Shown: one piece after another, positions 8,801-17,451 of the stretch | Layout of the letters: each line of letters opens with the position of its first letter | How positions within the stretch are numbered: the stretch's first letter is position 1 | Origin: an uncultured Bacilli bacterium | GTDB taxonomy: Bacteria > Bacillota_I > Bacilli_A > RF39 > UBA660 | DNA length: 64,000 nucleotides | Assembly: GCA_934101575.1 (NCBI GenBank) | Contig: CAKORJ010000001.1 | Location: 310,001 to 374,000 of the forward strand | Direction of reading: 5' to 3' | The notes under the pieces: generated by a model | What the model was told of the DNA's origin: nothing | The model's database searches: none | What the model saw: the letters and a program-made list of their open reading frames with translations, nothing else | Position numbers and translations under genes: made by a program

Positions 8801-9048
8801 ACTATAAGTTTAATGGCTGTTCTTTCTTCGCCATCTACCATTATGTCTTGAAATGCAGGAATACATATTAGGTTTTTACCACTTGGTGCTACAAAACCTC
8901 TTGCTATTGCTACTCCTTTAATAGCTTGATTTATGGCTCCCGCTCCTATTGCCTGTATTTCTACTGTGCCTTTATCTCTAAAGACATTAGTTAAGGCTCC
9001 TGCTACTTTATTTGGGTTAGATTTTGAAGATACTTTTAGTATATCCAT
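8788..9048 (-). CDS. spoVS: Stage V sporulation protein S
   Basis: An 86-residue protein matching SpoVS over its whole length: ILKVSSKSNPNKVAGAL, then VEIQAIGAGAINQAIKGVAIARGFV, then IPAFQDIMVDGEERTAIKLIVEAR. SpoVS is an Alba-like, probably nucleic-acid-binding protein needed for spore coat and cortex development in Bacillus, though it also occurs in non-sporulating bacteria such as Thermus. It is a single gene with its own terminator. It supports, but does not prove, sporulation here. Confidence 0.95.
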   Translation of the reverse strand: MDILKVSSKSNPNKVAGALTNVFRDKGTVEIQAIGAGAINQAIKGVAIARGFVAPSGKNLICIPAFQDIMVDGEERTAIKLIVEAR

Positions 9049-9103
9049 TTTATCACTTTCCTTCCTACACTTAATTATATTAATTAAGAATAGAAAAAGA
9101 ACT

Positions 9104-9892
9104 TTAGGTTGTTATTTTTTCTCCTTCAGATGTTATTTCTTGTCCTATTTTTTCTAGTTCCTCTAAGTATTTTCTATATTTATTTAGATCACTTTTATAA
9201 TCAAAATATAGATTACTATTTTTATATACTATATTTTTATCTTTTTTCTTTAAAAACTCTATTGTTTCACTTAATTTATCTAATGACTTATTTAAGCTTT
9301 TTTTAAGATCTGTCATATTTTTTGCTATTTCTTTATAGTCTTCTTTATCTTGATCTGTATATATTAGCTGTAAATATAAATCATAATAGTAATCACCATC
9401 ATCTAATTTTTCTTTATCTATTAGACTTTTTATTGTTTTTTCACTTACTAAATTGTTTATGTTATCTATATATTTATTTATATTTTCTTTTGTATTTTTT
9501 ATTGTTTGTTTACTATTTTTAAAACTTGGTCTATCTTGAACTAAGTTTTGATAAGATAATACATTATTTAATTCATCATTAGATAAATACTTATTTATAC
9601 CCTTCATATTATCAGATAGTTTCTTGTAGTAACTTTTAACCGCTTCTTCTACATAGGCACAGTCACCTTTTGTTTTTACCTTTATACTGTAGTCATCTTG
9701 TATTAAGTCCATGTTTGAATAATTAATTATTTCTTGTTTTAGTACTTCTTCTTGTTTTAAATCTATTACTGCTAGAATTATTATTATAGCAAGTAATAAA
9801 CCTATTGCTCCTACTATTGATAGTAATACTACTTTTAATGTTTTTCTTTTCTTTGGACTTTCTTCTGTTATATTTTGATTTTGTTCTACCAT
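9104..9892 (-). CDS. Membrane-anchored helical protein, unknown family
   Basis: A 262-residue protein: a charged cytoplasmic N-terminus of about 18 residues, one transmembrane helix (VVLLSIVGAIGLLLAIIIILAVI), then about 215 outer residues that are highly helical and charged, with heptad-like stretches (KNMTDLKKSLNKSLDKLSETIEFLKKK). I recognise no domain. The architecture suits an extracytoplasmic coiled-coil protein. A GGAAGGTG box supports the ATG at 9892. Confidence 0.6.
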   Translation of the reverse strand: MVEQNQNITEESPKKRKTLKVVLLSIVGAIGLLLAIIIILAVIDLKQEEVLKQEIINYSNMDLIQDDYSIKVKTKGDCAYVEEAVKSYYKKLSDNMKGINKYLSNDELNNVLSYQNLVQDRPSFKNSKQTIKNTKENINKYIDNINNLVSEKTIKSLIDKEKLDDGDYYYDLYLQLIYTDQDKEDYKEIAKNMTDLKKSLNKSLDKLSETIEFLKKKDKNIVYKNSNLYFDYKSDLNKYRKYLEELEKIGQEITSEGEKITT

Positions 9893-9932
9893 ATTTATTA
9901 CACCTTCCTATGATTTAGATTATATCATAGTT

Positions 9933-10589
9933 TTAGAGTTTTTTTAATACTTTGTGTTTTAAAACATCTAATTTAAAGTCTACAGATTTTTTATATGATT
10001 TTGGATAATTATTTTCTAAGAAAATTGTTCCTAAATCATCTAAATCTATTAGTTTTATATCTAATGTTTGTCTGTTTACCATTATGTTATCTTCTTTTAA
10101 ATCTAAAGGATATAATCTTGTATTTATTAATTCATATACTTTTTCTTTTATTTGTTCTAGTATGTATTTATGTTCATTTCTTGTTAAATTATTATTTATT
10201 ATTAAATCTTCGTATGTTTCATAATCTTTGTAATTTGTCAGTATTAGTGCTATTACTAGTTCTTCATATACTATATAATTTTTTATTAAGTCCTTTTGTG
10301 ATGTTTCGTTCAATTTTTCTATTAATATTTTTATTCTTTCTGGGTCCGCTAAAAACTTTTTATACGACATAACACCATTGGTACTAAATTTTTTTATTTG
10401 TTCTAAATCTTTTTTTAAATCTTGTACTGTACAACTATTAAAATCTTGTTTAAATAATCTATAATATATTTTTAATAATTCACTATTGCTTAATGTTATT
10501 ATTTTCCCATAAGATCCAGATAGTTCTGTATCTTCACTTAGTTTTAAATAAGCTAATAACTCATTATCAGTTATTTCTATTGGTTTCAT
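9933..10589 (-). CDS. Protein-kinase-fold-like protein
   Basis: A 218-residue protein with features of the kinase fold. The N-terminal part has LSGSYGKIITLSNSELLKIYY, resembling a glycine-rich loop and a lysine strand. Around residues 160-185, YPLDLKEDNIMVNRQTLDIKLIDLDD resembles the catalytic loop (D-L-K-x-x-N) and a D-x-D metal motif in place of DFG. These motifs suggest a small phosphotransferase-like or atypical kinase. The lobes are shorter than in true Ser/Thr kinases, so activity is uncertain. A GGGGGATT box precedes the ATG at 10589. Confidence 0.5.
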   Translation of the reverse strand: MKPIEITDNELLAYLKLSEDTELSGSYGKIITLSNSELLKIYYRLFKQDFNSCTVQDLKKDLEQIKKFSTNGVMSYKKFLADPERIKILIEKLNETSQKDLIKNYIVYEELVIALILTNYKDYETYEDLIINNNLTRNEHKYILEQIKEKVYELINTRLYPLDLKEDNIMVNRQTLDIKLIDLDDLGTIFLENNYPKSYKKSVDFKLDVLKHKVLKKL

Positions 10590-10647
10590 CCAAATCCCCC
10601 GTTTTTTATTTTTTTGTTTTATTTATAATATATTTGTTTTGATTCTA

Positions 10648-10986
10648 TTATCTCCATATTTTAGACTCAAAGTATTGTTCTTGGAATTCTGTTAAGGCTC
10701 TTATTTGTTCGTCTGTATAGTTTTTACCATTTACACTTACAATTAATTTATCATCGTTATCATTAGTTCTGTGAATTATAGCTATTACTTTTCCTTTTGC
10801 TTTTTGGACGGGGTTAAATTTCCCTAGTACATAAGCATCTAACTCTTCGCCATCTCCGTTTATTGTATTTGGAATGTAACCATAGTTTAACATATATATA
10901 AAACCATGTTTAGGATGTTTTGATCCTAGCTTTCTATCTATGATTACCTCTACTTCTTTATTTAAATAATCTTTAGAATTTGTCAT
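10648..10986 (-). CDS. Inorganic-pyrophosphatase-like protein (short)
   Basis: A 112-residue protein resembling the core of family I inorganic pyrophosphatase: EVIIDRKLGSKHPKHGFIYMLNYGYIPNT followed by INGDGEELDAYVLG. The latter corresponds to the metal-binding G-D-x-D-x-x-D loop, with some acidic positions shifted. Family I enzymes are usually about 175 residues, so this is a compact relative that may hydrolyse pyrophosphate or another phosphoanhydride. It lies 1 bp downstream of the CYTH-like gene. Confidence 0.7.
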   Translation of the reverse strand: MTNSKDYLNKEVEVIIDRKLGSKHPKHGFIYMLNYGYIPNTINGDGEELDAYVLGKFNPVQKAKGKVIAIIHRTNDNDDKLIVSVNGKNYTDEQIRALTEFQEQYFESKIWR

Positions 10987-10987
10987 G

Positions 10988-11569
10988 TTATTTTCTCCTT
11001 TCGTTAAGTTCTATTTCAGCTTTTTTTACAAAATAATTATTATCTTTTATCTTAATATTATACTTTTTAAATACTTTTTTCATTTCTTCGATGTTGTCGT
11101 AAACCTTATTTATAAAACTACAATTATTTTCTATTTCAATATAAATATGCTTATCATTTACCATTTGAATACATAATTCATCTTCTTTGTTTGCATATAC
11201 TAATAAATGATCATTTATTTTGATTAGTTCTTGATAATTTATTGTCTCAAAAAAATCTTTTGCTTCTTTAATAGAATATACTTTTAAATCAATTTTGCTC
11301 TGTTTTATTATTTCTTTTTTATCATTATATATTTTTTGTTTGTTTGTTATTAATTTCTTTTCTCTATTCTCTAAGATAATATGTCTTAATAATAGAGAAT
11401 GATTTAGAAGTTTTAATGGGTCTTTTTCCTTTAGATAGTTTTTGTCTATCATATAAATATCATTTACATCATATGTTTGTTTTAGTTTAAAGTTATTCTT
11501 ATTTAGTATTTCTATTAGCTCTTTTAATGTATAAGAGACTTCTACTGTTATTTCTTTTTCTTCTTTCAT
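10988..11569 (-). CDS. CYTH / triphosphate-tunnel-like protein
   Basis: A 193-residue protein with weak but consistent similarity to the CYTH fold: a first strand with alternating acidic residues (KEITVEVSY, a variant of E-x-E-x-K), a YDVNDIYMIDKNYL stretch followed by NHSLLLRH (as in x-L-R-I-R), and alternating Glu/Lys strands to the end. CYTH enzymes act on triphosphate groups (adenylate cyclase IV, thiamine-triphosphatase, tripolyphosphatase). The flanking genes also act on phosphoanhydrides. The start overlaps the previous gene's stop by 4 bp. Confidence 0.5.
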   Translation of the reverse strand: MKEEKEITVEVSYTLKELIEILNKNNFKLKQTYDVNDIYMIDKNYLKEKDPLKLLNHSLLLRHIILENREKKLITNKQKIYNDKKEIIKQSKIDLKVYSIKEAKDFFETINYQELIKINDHLLVYANKEDELCIQMVNDKHIYIEIENNCSFINKVYDNIEEMKKVFKKYNIKIKDNNYFVKKAEIELNERRK

Positions 11570-12063
11570 ATCTTGCCTCCTTTTATTAATTTATTTCTTT
11601 CTTTTTTGTTTAAAAATACTAATTTGTTTTTATAATCATCTAGAGATTTTATTATATCTTTCTCCAATTTTGAATATAGTTTCACGTCACTTAAATTTTT
11701 GAAAAAATTTTTTATTGTTGGCCTTACATTATAGTCTTCTTTTCCTTTTCTTTGATTAAACCATCTTTTTATCATTTGTTTATATATTGTTAATTTATTT
11801 ATTTTTATGTAATAGATTTTATCTACTTCTTGCCTTCCTTTTGCAAATCTTTTTCTTCCTATATCTTCTATTATAAATGAATCTTGTTTTAATATTTTAT
11901 TAAAGTCTTTTTCTATTTCGTTATCTGGCCTATGTTTTGTTATATCGTCTCTATAATATACTAATTTATCTAATTCATAATAATCTATATTATATCTTTT
12001 ACTTAGTGCTTTGGCTAGAGTTGATTTTCCTGATCCTGTTGAACCCATTATATATAATTTCAT
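11566..12063 (-). CDS. P-loop kinase-like protein (topology modulation / FlaR type)
   Basis: A 165-residue protein with a Walker A motif at residues 7-15 (GSTGSGKST), then YNIDYYELDKLVYYRD, typical of the adenylate-kinase-like 'topology modulation' group, and IIEDIGRKRF as a later strand. An Arg-rich lid-like segment (KRWFNQRKGKEDYNVRP) follows. The substrate is unknown, probably a nucleotide or small molecule. It lies between a NUDIX gene (1-bp gap) and the CYTH-like gene (4-bp overlap), so it is in the same operon. Confidence 0.75.
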   Translation of the reverse strand: MKLYIMGSTGSGKSTLAKALSKRYNIDYYELDKLVYYRDDITKHRPDNEIEKDFNKILKQDSFIIEDIGRKRFAKGRQEVDKIYYIKINKLTIYKQMIKRWFNQRKGKEDYNVRPTIKNFFKNLSDVKLYSKLEKDIIKSLDDYKNKLVFLNKKERNKLIKGGKI

Positions 12064-12064
12064 T

Positions 12065-12556
12065 TTAATTTTCCTTTATTTTACTTAAAAATTTGTTGAA
12101 GGCTTGGGCATGAGATTTTTTAAATTTGCCCTTTTTAATTAGTTCTTTTATTTCTTCTTCTTTTAAGAACATGATGCTTTCTACTTCTTCTTTTTGAAGG
12201 GTTAAACTGTTTAAATCAATATCTTTTTCTAGATAATATATATCCATGATAGGTATTTTTAAATATATATCCGTTATGTATACTATATTATCTTTAGAGA
12301 TATCTAAGCCTAATTCTTCTTTTGTTTCTCTTATTATTGTTTCTTTTGAGGTTTCATTATAGGCAACGTGTCCTCCGGTTAAGGCATAACTACTTCCTTT
12401 TTCTTTAGAAGTTTTTTGGATTAAATATTTGTTTTGTTTGTTTTTTATTATTATAGTTGTTATTAAAATATGTTCGTTTTCTTCTAGTTTTGTACCTCTT
12501 TCTATTAATTTTGGTAGTTTTTCTTTCTTATCATTATAAACACTTAAATATTCCAT
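12065..12556 (-). CDS. NUDIX hydrolase
   Basis: A 163-residue NUDIX protein with a complete Nudix box in GHVAYNETSKETIIRETKEELGLDI (G-x5-E-x7-R-E-x2-E-E-x-G), which binds the catalytic metal. The N-terminal strand NKQNKYLIQKTSKEKG is typical. The substrate cannot be read from sequence; members cleave nucleoside diphosphates linked to another group. It is the first of three adjacent NUDIX genes and shares little sequence with the other two outside the box. Confidence 0.9.
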   Translation of the reverse strand: MEYLSVYNDKKEKLPKLIERGTKLEENEHILITTIIIKNKQNKYLIQKTSKEKGSSYALTGGHVAYNETSKETIIRETKEELGLDISKDNIVYITDIYLKIPIMDIYYLEKDIDLNSLTLQKEEVESIMFLKEEEIKELIKKGKFKKSHAQAFNKFLSKIKEN

Positions 12557-12591
12557 AACTCCTCCATAACTATGTTTATTATATAATACAA

Positions 12592-12996
12592 TTATTTATT
12601 TGTTAATATTTCTTTTAAGAATGGTACTATTTTTTGATTGTTTAATTCACTTATGTTTTCTATTAGTTTATACTTGGTGTGTTCTTTTGTATCTAATTTT
12701 ATGTCTTCTATATTATTTTTTAATTTGCATATATACACTAATCTAATAAATATTTTATCTTTTTCTATATCTAAATTGCTGTCTTCATGAATTATTTGGA
12801 TTGGTATTACTTCTAAATTTGTTTCTTCTTTTACTTCTCTTATTAGGGCTTGTTTTGGAGTTTCTCCATTATTTGCGAGTCCTCCTGGTATGTCCCAGTA
12901 TTCTTTATAAACCATCTCTTCTTTAGATCTTTTTGTTACTAAATATTTGTTTTTATATTTTATTACTCCATGCACTATTATTTTATTTTCTTTCAT
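12592..12996 (-). CDS. NUDIX hydrolase
   Basis: A 134-residue NUDIX protein. The Nudix box spans residues ~38-60 (GGLANNGETPKQAL then REVKEETNLEV), with the final Gly of the consensus replaced by Asn. The N-terminal HGVIKYKNKYLVTKRSKEE and YWDIPGG are typical of small MutT-like enzymes. The ribosome binding site lies directly after a strong hairpin that separates it from the next upstream NUDIX gene, so its expression may differ from that gene's. Confidence 0.9.
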   Translation of the reverse strand: MKENKIIVHGVIKYKNKYLVTKRSKEEMVYKEYWDIPGGLANNGETPKQALIREVKEETNLEVIPIQIIHEDSNLDIEKDKIFIRLVYICKLKNNIEDIKLDTKEHTKYKLIENISELNNQKIVPFLKEILTNK

Positions 12997-13006
12997 ATTT
13001 TCTCCT

Positions 13007-13060
13007 TAAAAAGAAAACTATTTTAGAATGTAACCTAATTTTTCTAGTTCTAAAATAGTT
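13007..13060 (-). terminator. Long-stem hairpin between two NUDIX genes
   Basis: A perfect 13-bp stem (AACTATTTTAGAA/TTCTAAAATAGTT, 13016-13028 and 13048-13060) with a 19-nt loop spans the stop codon of the upstream NUDIX gene. It is followed by TTCTTTTT and then directly by the ribosome binding site of the next gene. It is probably a terminator or RNA-processing element within the operon. Confidence 0.55.
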
Positions 13061-13461
13061 ATTTCTGATAAATTGCTTTTATTTAATTGTGATATTTCAT
13101 AGAATTTTGCACCTTTGGAATCATCATTTATTTCAGTTATTTTTATGTTTTCTTTTATGTTACCTGTATATTTGTTTATTTTATAGAATGCTCCGGTATG
13201 ATGAACTTTTATTATTTCGTTTTCTGTTTTCCAGTCTACTGTTACTGAATCTAAATCAAATAGTTCTTCTTTTGTTATTATAAGACCGGTTTCTTCTTCT
13301 ATTTCTCTTTTTAGTGTTTCTACTGGTCTTTCATTAAATAATGGTGTTCCTCCTGGAAGATCTAATTTTCCTGTATAGGGTCCTTTAGCTTTTTTTATTA
13401 ATAGAATTTTGTTATCTTCTATTAATAAACCATATATACCAAAGTGTGTATGGGTTTTCAT
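13018..13461 (-). CDS. NUDIX hydrolase
   Basis: A 147-residue NUDIX protein with the box in GGTPLFNERPVETLKREIEEETGLII, again with a full R-E-x2-E-E-x-G core. The N-terminal GIYGLLIEDNKILLIKKAKGPYTGKLDLPGG resembles ADP-ribose- or nucleotide-sugar-type NUDIX proteins. The substrate is unknown. The gene begins 1 bp after the SDR dehydrogenase stop, so the two are translationally close and may share a pathway. Confidence 0.9.
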   Translation of the reverse strand: MKTHTHFGIYGLLIEDNKILLIKKAKGPYTGKLDLPGGTPLFNERPVETLKREIEEETGLIITKEELFDLDSVTVDWKTENEIIKVHHTGAFYKINKYTGNIKENIKITEINDDSKGAKFYEISQLNKSNLSEITILELEKLGYILK

Positions 13462-14238
13462 TTAGACTAAGGCTCCTCCACCATCTACTACTATGAACTG
13501 ACCTTGAGTATAACTTGATGCATCGCTTGATAGATACAGTACTGTTCCGTTTAGTTCTCCTTCTTTTCCTGGTCTGCTACTTGGATTTAGCATATTGTAA
13601 CCATTTAGGAATTCTTCTGATTTAAATAATGTGTTTTCTGTCATTCCTGTTTTAAATAGAGCTGGGCCAATGGCATTTACTGTTATTCCGTATTTTGCAT
13701 ATGAACAAGCCATACCTGTTGTAAGACCTAGTACTGCAGCTTTTGAAGCATTGTAACTATGTCTTATGAAAATATCATTCTTATCGGCAATTATAGCATT
13801 TACTGATGCTATATTTACTATTTTTCCATACTTTCTTTCTTTCATTCCAGGAATTATATATTTGCTCATTAAATACATTCCTTTTACGTTTACATTAAAT
13901 GATTTATCCCAATCTTCTTCTTTTAGAGTTTCTACGCCACCTGGCACTGCCACGCCGGCATTATTTAATAGAATATCTATATGAGTGAATTCTTTTATTA
14001 TTTGGTTTACTGCTGATTTTACTTCTTCTTCATTTGTTACATCACATTTTATTGCTATAGCTTTACTTCCTTTCTTTTCTATTTCTTCTTTTACATCATC
14101 AAGTTTATTGATATCAATTCCTAGTACTGCAACATCTGCGCCATATTCTGCATATGCTAATGCAGCACTTCTTCCAAGTCCTGATGATGCTCCTGTTACT
14201 ACTGCTACTTTTCCTTTCAAATTAAATAAATCTTTCAT
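13462..14238 (-). CDS. Short-chain dehydrogenase/reductase (SDR)
   Basis: A 258-residue classical SDR. The dinucleotide motif TGASSGLG is at residues ~15-22, NNAG at ~90, the catalytic Ser in NIASVNA, and the active-site YNASK at ~163. It closes with VDGGGALV, the usual SDR C-terminal signature. It probably oxidises or reduces a sugar or polyol-type alcohol with NAD(P); the substrate is unknown. A GGAGG box supports the start. It may head the operon running down to the pyrophosphatase-like gene. Confidence 0.9.
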   Translation of the reverse strand: MKDLFNLKGKVAVVTGASSGLGRSAALAYAEYGADVAVLGIDINKLDDVKEEIEKKGSKAIAIKCDVTNEEEVKSAVNQIIKEFTHIDILLNNAGVAVPGGVETLKEEDWDKSFNVNVKGMYLMSKYIIPGMKERKYGKIVNIASVNAIIADKNDIFIRHSYNASKAAVLGLTTGMACSYAKYGITVNAIGPALFKTGMTENTLFKSEEFLNGYNMLNPSSRPGKEGELNGTVLYLSSDASSYTQGQFIVVDGGGALV

Positions 14239-14282
14239 ATTATTACCTCCTTCTTAATTTTACAATCTTTTTTTACTAAAAG

Positions 14283-14318
14283 CAAACAAAAAGAAGTTAT
14301 AGTAATTCTATATCTTCT
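14283..14318 (-). terminator. Terminator overlapping the end of the 169-residue membrane protein gene
   Basis: An 11-bp stem with one mismatch (AGAAGTTATAG/CTATATCTTCT) and a 5-nt loop is followed on the minus strand by TTTTTG. The stop codon lies inside the stem. Confidence 0.5.
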
Positions 14319-14806
14319 TCCTCTTCTTTTTTGATTAATGGAATATTTAATTTTGGTTCTTCTTTTGAACTGAATTCCTCATTTAACATATCTATTTGTT
14401 CTTCTTGCTTTACAGGTGGAATATCTGGTATTTTTATAAGTTCATCTTTTTTAGTTATATCTTTACCAAACTCTTCGTCCATTTTATTTATTCTTTGCAT
14501 AACGTCATTATTCATTTCTGTTATTGGTGCATTTTTATGTACTGGAAATGTAAAAGGTTTTGTTGTTTCTAAATCTTCTTTTGGTTCTTCTTTACTTGTT
14601 GCTTCTAAGATTATTTTTGGTTTACCATTATCATAATATCCATCTGTTTTTACGTTTGCTTCATAATGTCCGTCTGATAAACTACTTTTTGCTGGTTTAT
14701 CTGCAGTTTTATATGCTACTATTACTATTATTATTGATATTAGTAATAGGCTTACTCCTATTGTTATTAGTATTCCAGGAAATACTAGAAACATATGTAA
14801 ATCCAT
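14297..14806 (-). CDS. Single-pass membrane protein with acidic cytoplasmic tail
   Basis: A 169-residue protein with one N-terminal membrane helix (ILITIGVSLLLISIIIVIVAY) and a long, probably disordered tail rich in Glu, Lys and Pro, ending in EEEEDIELL. I recognise no family. It has a strong AGGAG box. Its separate terminator suggests it is monocistronic. Confidence 0.6.
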   Translation of the reverse strand: MDLHMFLVFPGILITIGVSLLLISIIIVIVAYKTADKPAKSSLSDGHYEANVKTDGYYDNGKPKIILEATSKEEPKEDLETTKPFTFPVHKNAPITEMNNDVMQRINKMDEEFGKDITKKDELIKIPDIPPVKQEEQIDMLNEEFSSKEEPKLNIPLIKKEEEEDIELL

Positions 14807-14896
14807 ATTAACCCGCTCCTTACTCTATATAAAATATACCAAAAAAATATGGATTTTGCAAGGTTATAAGCAAAAAATGTAATTTATAGTGTTAAG

Positions 14897-16165
14897 TTAA
14901 CGATTAGGTATAATTTTGACTATTGTCTTATTTTCAAAGTTAATTTTTTCTTTTACTTTCTTTAATGTTTTATAGTTTAAATTGTTTATTATTTCTATCT
15001 TATTATTTATATACTCTCCATAATCTAATAAGTCATCTAACACTGAATAAAGCGCACTTAAGGGACTGTCTAATGCTTTTATTTCATGGGCTATCCATAA
15101 TTTCTTTTCTCTTTTGAATGACTCTTCATCTATTTTTAAATCTTTTACATATTCTTCTAAGCTCTTTATTAACTCTTGTTCTTTGCTACTTGTTGCATAT
15201 AACTCTATTATATAATGACTCTTTATTTCGGTTATTCTATAGTAACTTGTAGTAAATAGGTTTTCTTTTAGCCATTTTTCTCTTATTTCTGAAGTTGGCC
15301 CTAGGGAAATATTTAATAACCCATGTAAATATATATCTAACTCTATTTGTTTTATATCTAAGTCTTTAAATAATGATTTAGGAATTTTATATCCTATTGC
15401 TACTTTTGGTATTTCTACATTCATCTTTATTTCTTCATACTCTTTTGCTACTTCATCCGGTTCTTCATCATATAGTTTTTCTACTTTACTATTATCTGGT
15501 GTTACCTGTTTTAGCTCTTCTTTTATTGTCTTTATTGTTTTTTGTGGATTTATATTTCCTGATATTAATAGATACATATTATTTGGTTTATAAAATGTAT
15601 TAAAGCATAGATCTAAATCTTGTTTTGTTATTTTTACTATATCTTCGTCTGTTCCTATTACTTTATATTTACTTGGCTCATTTATAAAAATATTTTCTCT
15701 TATTTTATTATATAATACTCTATCAGGATTATCTTTATACATACTTGATTCTTCTAAGATTATTCCTTGTTCTTTTTGTACTTGTTCCTCTGTTATGTTT
15801 AAATCTTTTAACCAGTTTAGTAAGTACTTTAATCCTCTATTAAAGTTTTTATTTCCTAAGAAATAATAGCATGTGTGATCATTCGAGGTAAAAGCATTTA
15901 CATCAGTGCCAGACTTTCCATAAAAATCAAAGGGATCTTCTTTTCTTTCAAATACCTTGTGTTCTAAAAAGTGCGCTATCCCGGTTGGAACTTTATATTC
16001 TTTGTTTCCTTTTTTAAACTTTATGTCCTTACCACCATATTTTGTTACATACATACATGAATAGTTGTTTTTGTTTGTTAGGGGTAATATATATATATTT
16101 AGACCATTTTCTAAAGTTTCATGATATAAATGTTCTTTAAAATTATTTATTCTAATTTTTTTCAT
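14897..16165 (-). CDS. M16 family zinc peptidase, active subunit (YmfH-like)
   Basis: A 422-residue M16 peptidase. The inverted zinc motif HFLEH is at residues 65-69, and the third ligand is probably a Glu in EQGIILEESSMY about 75 residues later. ENGLNIYILPLTN and FYKPNNMYLLISGN are typical of the YmfH/processing-peptidase half. Its start overlaps the end of the partner M16 gene by about 14 bp, as in the ymfF-ymfH arrangement of Bacillus. The substrate is unknown; peptide or pheromone processing has been proposed for relatives. Confidence 0.92.
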   Translation of the reverse strand: MKKIRINNFKEHLYHETLENGLNIYILPLTNKNNYSCMYVTKYGGKDIKFKKGNKEYKVPTGIAHFLEHKVFERKEDPFDFYGKSGTDVNAFTSNDHTCYYFLGNKNFNRGLKYLLNWLKDLNITEEQVQKEQGIILEESSMYKDNPDRVLYNKIRENIFINEPSKYKVIGTDEDIVKITKQDLDLCFNTFYKPNNMYLLISGNINPQKTIKTIKEELKQVTPDNSKVEKLYDEEPDEVAKEYEEIKMNVEIPKVAIGYKIPKSLFKDLDIKQIELDIYLHGLLNISLGPTSEIREKWLKENLFTTSYYRITEIKSHYIIELYATSSKEQELIKSLEEYVKDLKIDEESFKREKKLWIAHEIKALDSPLSALYSVLDDLLDYGEYINNKIEIINNLNYKTLKKVKEKINFENKTIVKIIPNR

Positions 16166-17414
16166 TTGATTGCTCCTTTAATAGATATACTGTATCTATA
16201 TTTATTTTGTTTGCTACTCTTACTACATCTTCTTTAGTCACTTTGTTTATTTCTTCTTTTTGTTTTGATAGTTTTTCGTTTTCAAAGTATAAATAATTCA
16301 TATAATGGTCTAATATTGAACCTGGGTATTCGTCTACTTCTTTTATTATACTTAGTATTACTTGTTTAGCATTTTTAATTTCTTGATTTGTAAACTTTCC
16401 TTCTTTCATTCTATTCATTTGTTTATATATTTCTTGTTTAGCTTGTTGTTCGTTCTTTAAAGATATTCCTGCATATATGAAGAATAATCCGTCTAATCTG
16501 TTTATACTTGATGATATGTTATAAGCAAACGACTTCTTTTCTCTTACATTTTTAAATAGTTTTGAGGTCGGAGAGTTTCCTAATATTATGTTATAGACTA
16601 TTCCAGCATATAGTTTTTCATGACTTGTTAGTTTATCTATGCTTCCTCCTAGAATAATTTTACTTTGGTTAAATTTTGATTGTTCTTCTTTTATTGAGTA
16701 GTTCTTCTTATACCCTTTATTTATTCTTACTTTTTTTAAATTTATACTTTTAAATTTTGCTTCTTTTTCTATAATTTTTGTTACTTTATCTTCATTAAAA
16801 TTTCCTACTATATAGATATCTACTTGGTTATTTGTTAAGAATTTTTTATAGTATTTATATAGGTTTTCTGGGGTTATTTTTTCTAGATCTTCTAATGTTC
16901 CTAGTATAGATGGTCCATATTTTTGATTCTTATCTATCATTTCTTTAAACTTTGTATATGAATAATACATTGGGTCTTCTTTTTCATTTTGTATTGCTGA
17001 TTTTAGCTTATCATAGTTTATTTGAAATGATTCTTCTTCGAACTTTCCATCTTTCACGTTGGGATTATTTATTATTTCAAATAGAAACTTTAATGATTCT
17101 TGTAATCCGTCTTTTTCTAAATATTCTTCAGATAAGCTTGATAGATTTATTTCTGAGAGAATTTGTCCTCCTCGTCTATAAGTCCTGCTATAAAGATCTA
17201 CACTGAAAAGCTCATCTTTTTTTATTGCCATTTTTCTTAGTGTATTATATTGAGCAGAAGAAAAAAGAAGATTTTTTATTAGCATATTTCTTAGTGTTAA
17301 TTCTTCTTTTTTTAATTCATTCCAAAATACTACTTTTACTAAAATAGTTTTAAATTTATTTGTTTTTATTAGATGCAGTTTATAATTTTCTTTATTTATA
17401 TCTTTTATTTTCAT
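16152..17414 (-). CDS. M16 family peptidase-like protein, inactive subunit (YmfF-like)
   Basis: A 420-residue M16-fold protein that lacks an HxxEH motif in its N-terminal half, as expected of the non-catalytic partner. The C-terminal half keeps the R-Y motif-like region (NVREKKSFAYNISSSI) used for substrate binding. I placed the start at 17414 rather than an upstream in-frame ATG at 17441, because the GGGAGG box lies between the two, 5 bases before 17414. It precedes and overlaps the active M16 gene, so a heterodimer is likely. Confidence 0.88.
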   Translation of the reverse strand: MKIKDINKENYKLHLIKTNKFKTILVKVVFWNELKKEELTLRNMLIKNLLFSSAQYNTLRKMAIKKDELFSVDLYSRTYRRGGQILSEINLSSLSEEYLEKDGLQESLKFLFEIINNPNVKDGKFEEESFQINYDKLKSAIQNEKEDPMYYSYTKFKEMIDKNQKYGPSILGTLEDLEKITPENLYKYYKKFLTNNQVDIYIVGNFNEDKVTKIIEKEAKFKSINLKKVRINKGYKKNYSIKEEQSKFNQSKIILGGSIDKLTSHEKLYAGIVYNIILGNSPTSKLFKNVREKKSFAYNISSSINRLDGLFFIYAGISLKNEQQAKQEIYKQMNRMKEGKFTNQEIKNAKQVILSIIKEVDEYPGSILDHYMNYLYFENEKLSKQKEEINKVTKEDVVRVANKINIDTVYLLKEQSNEKN

Positions 17415-17451
17415 AAGGCCTCCCTTTTTATTATGTGACAATTAATATTTT

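Noticed and set aside
16152..17441. Start of the YmfF-like gene at 17441
   Set aside because: The GGGAGG box lies inside that extension and fits the ATG at 17414.
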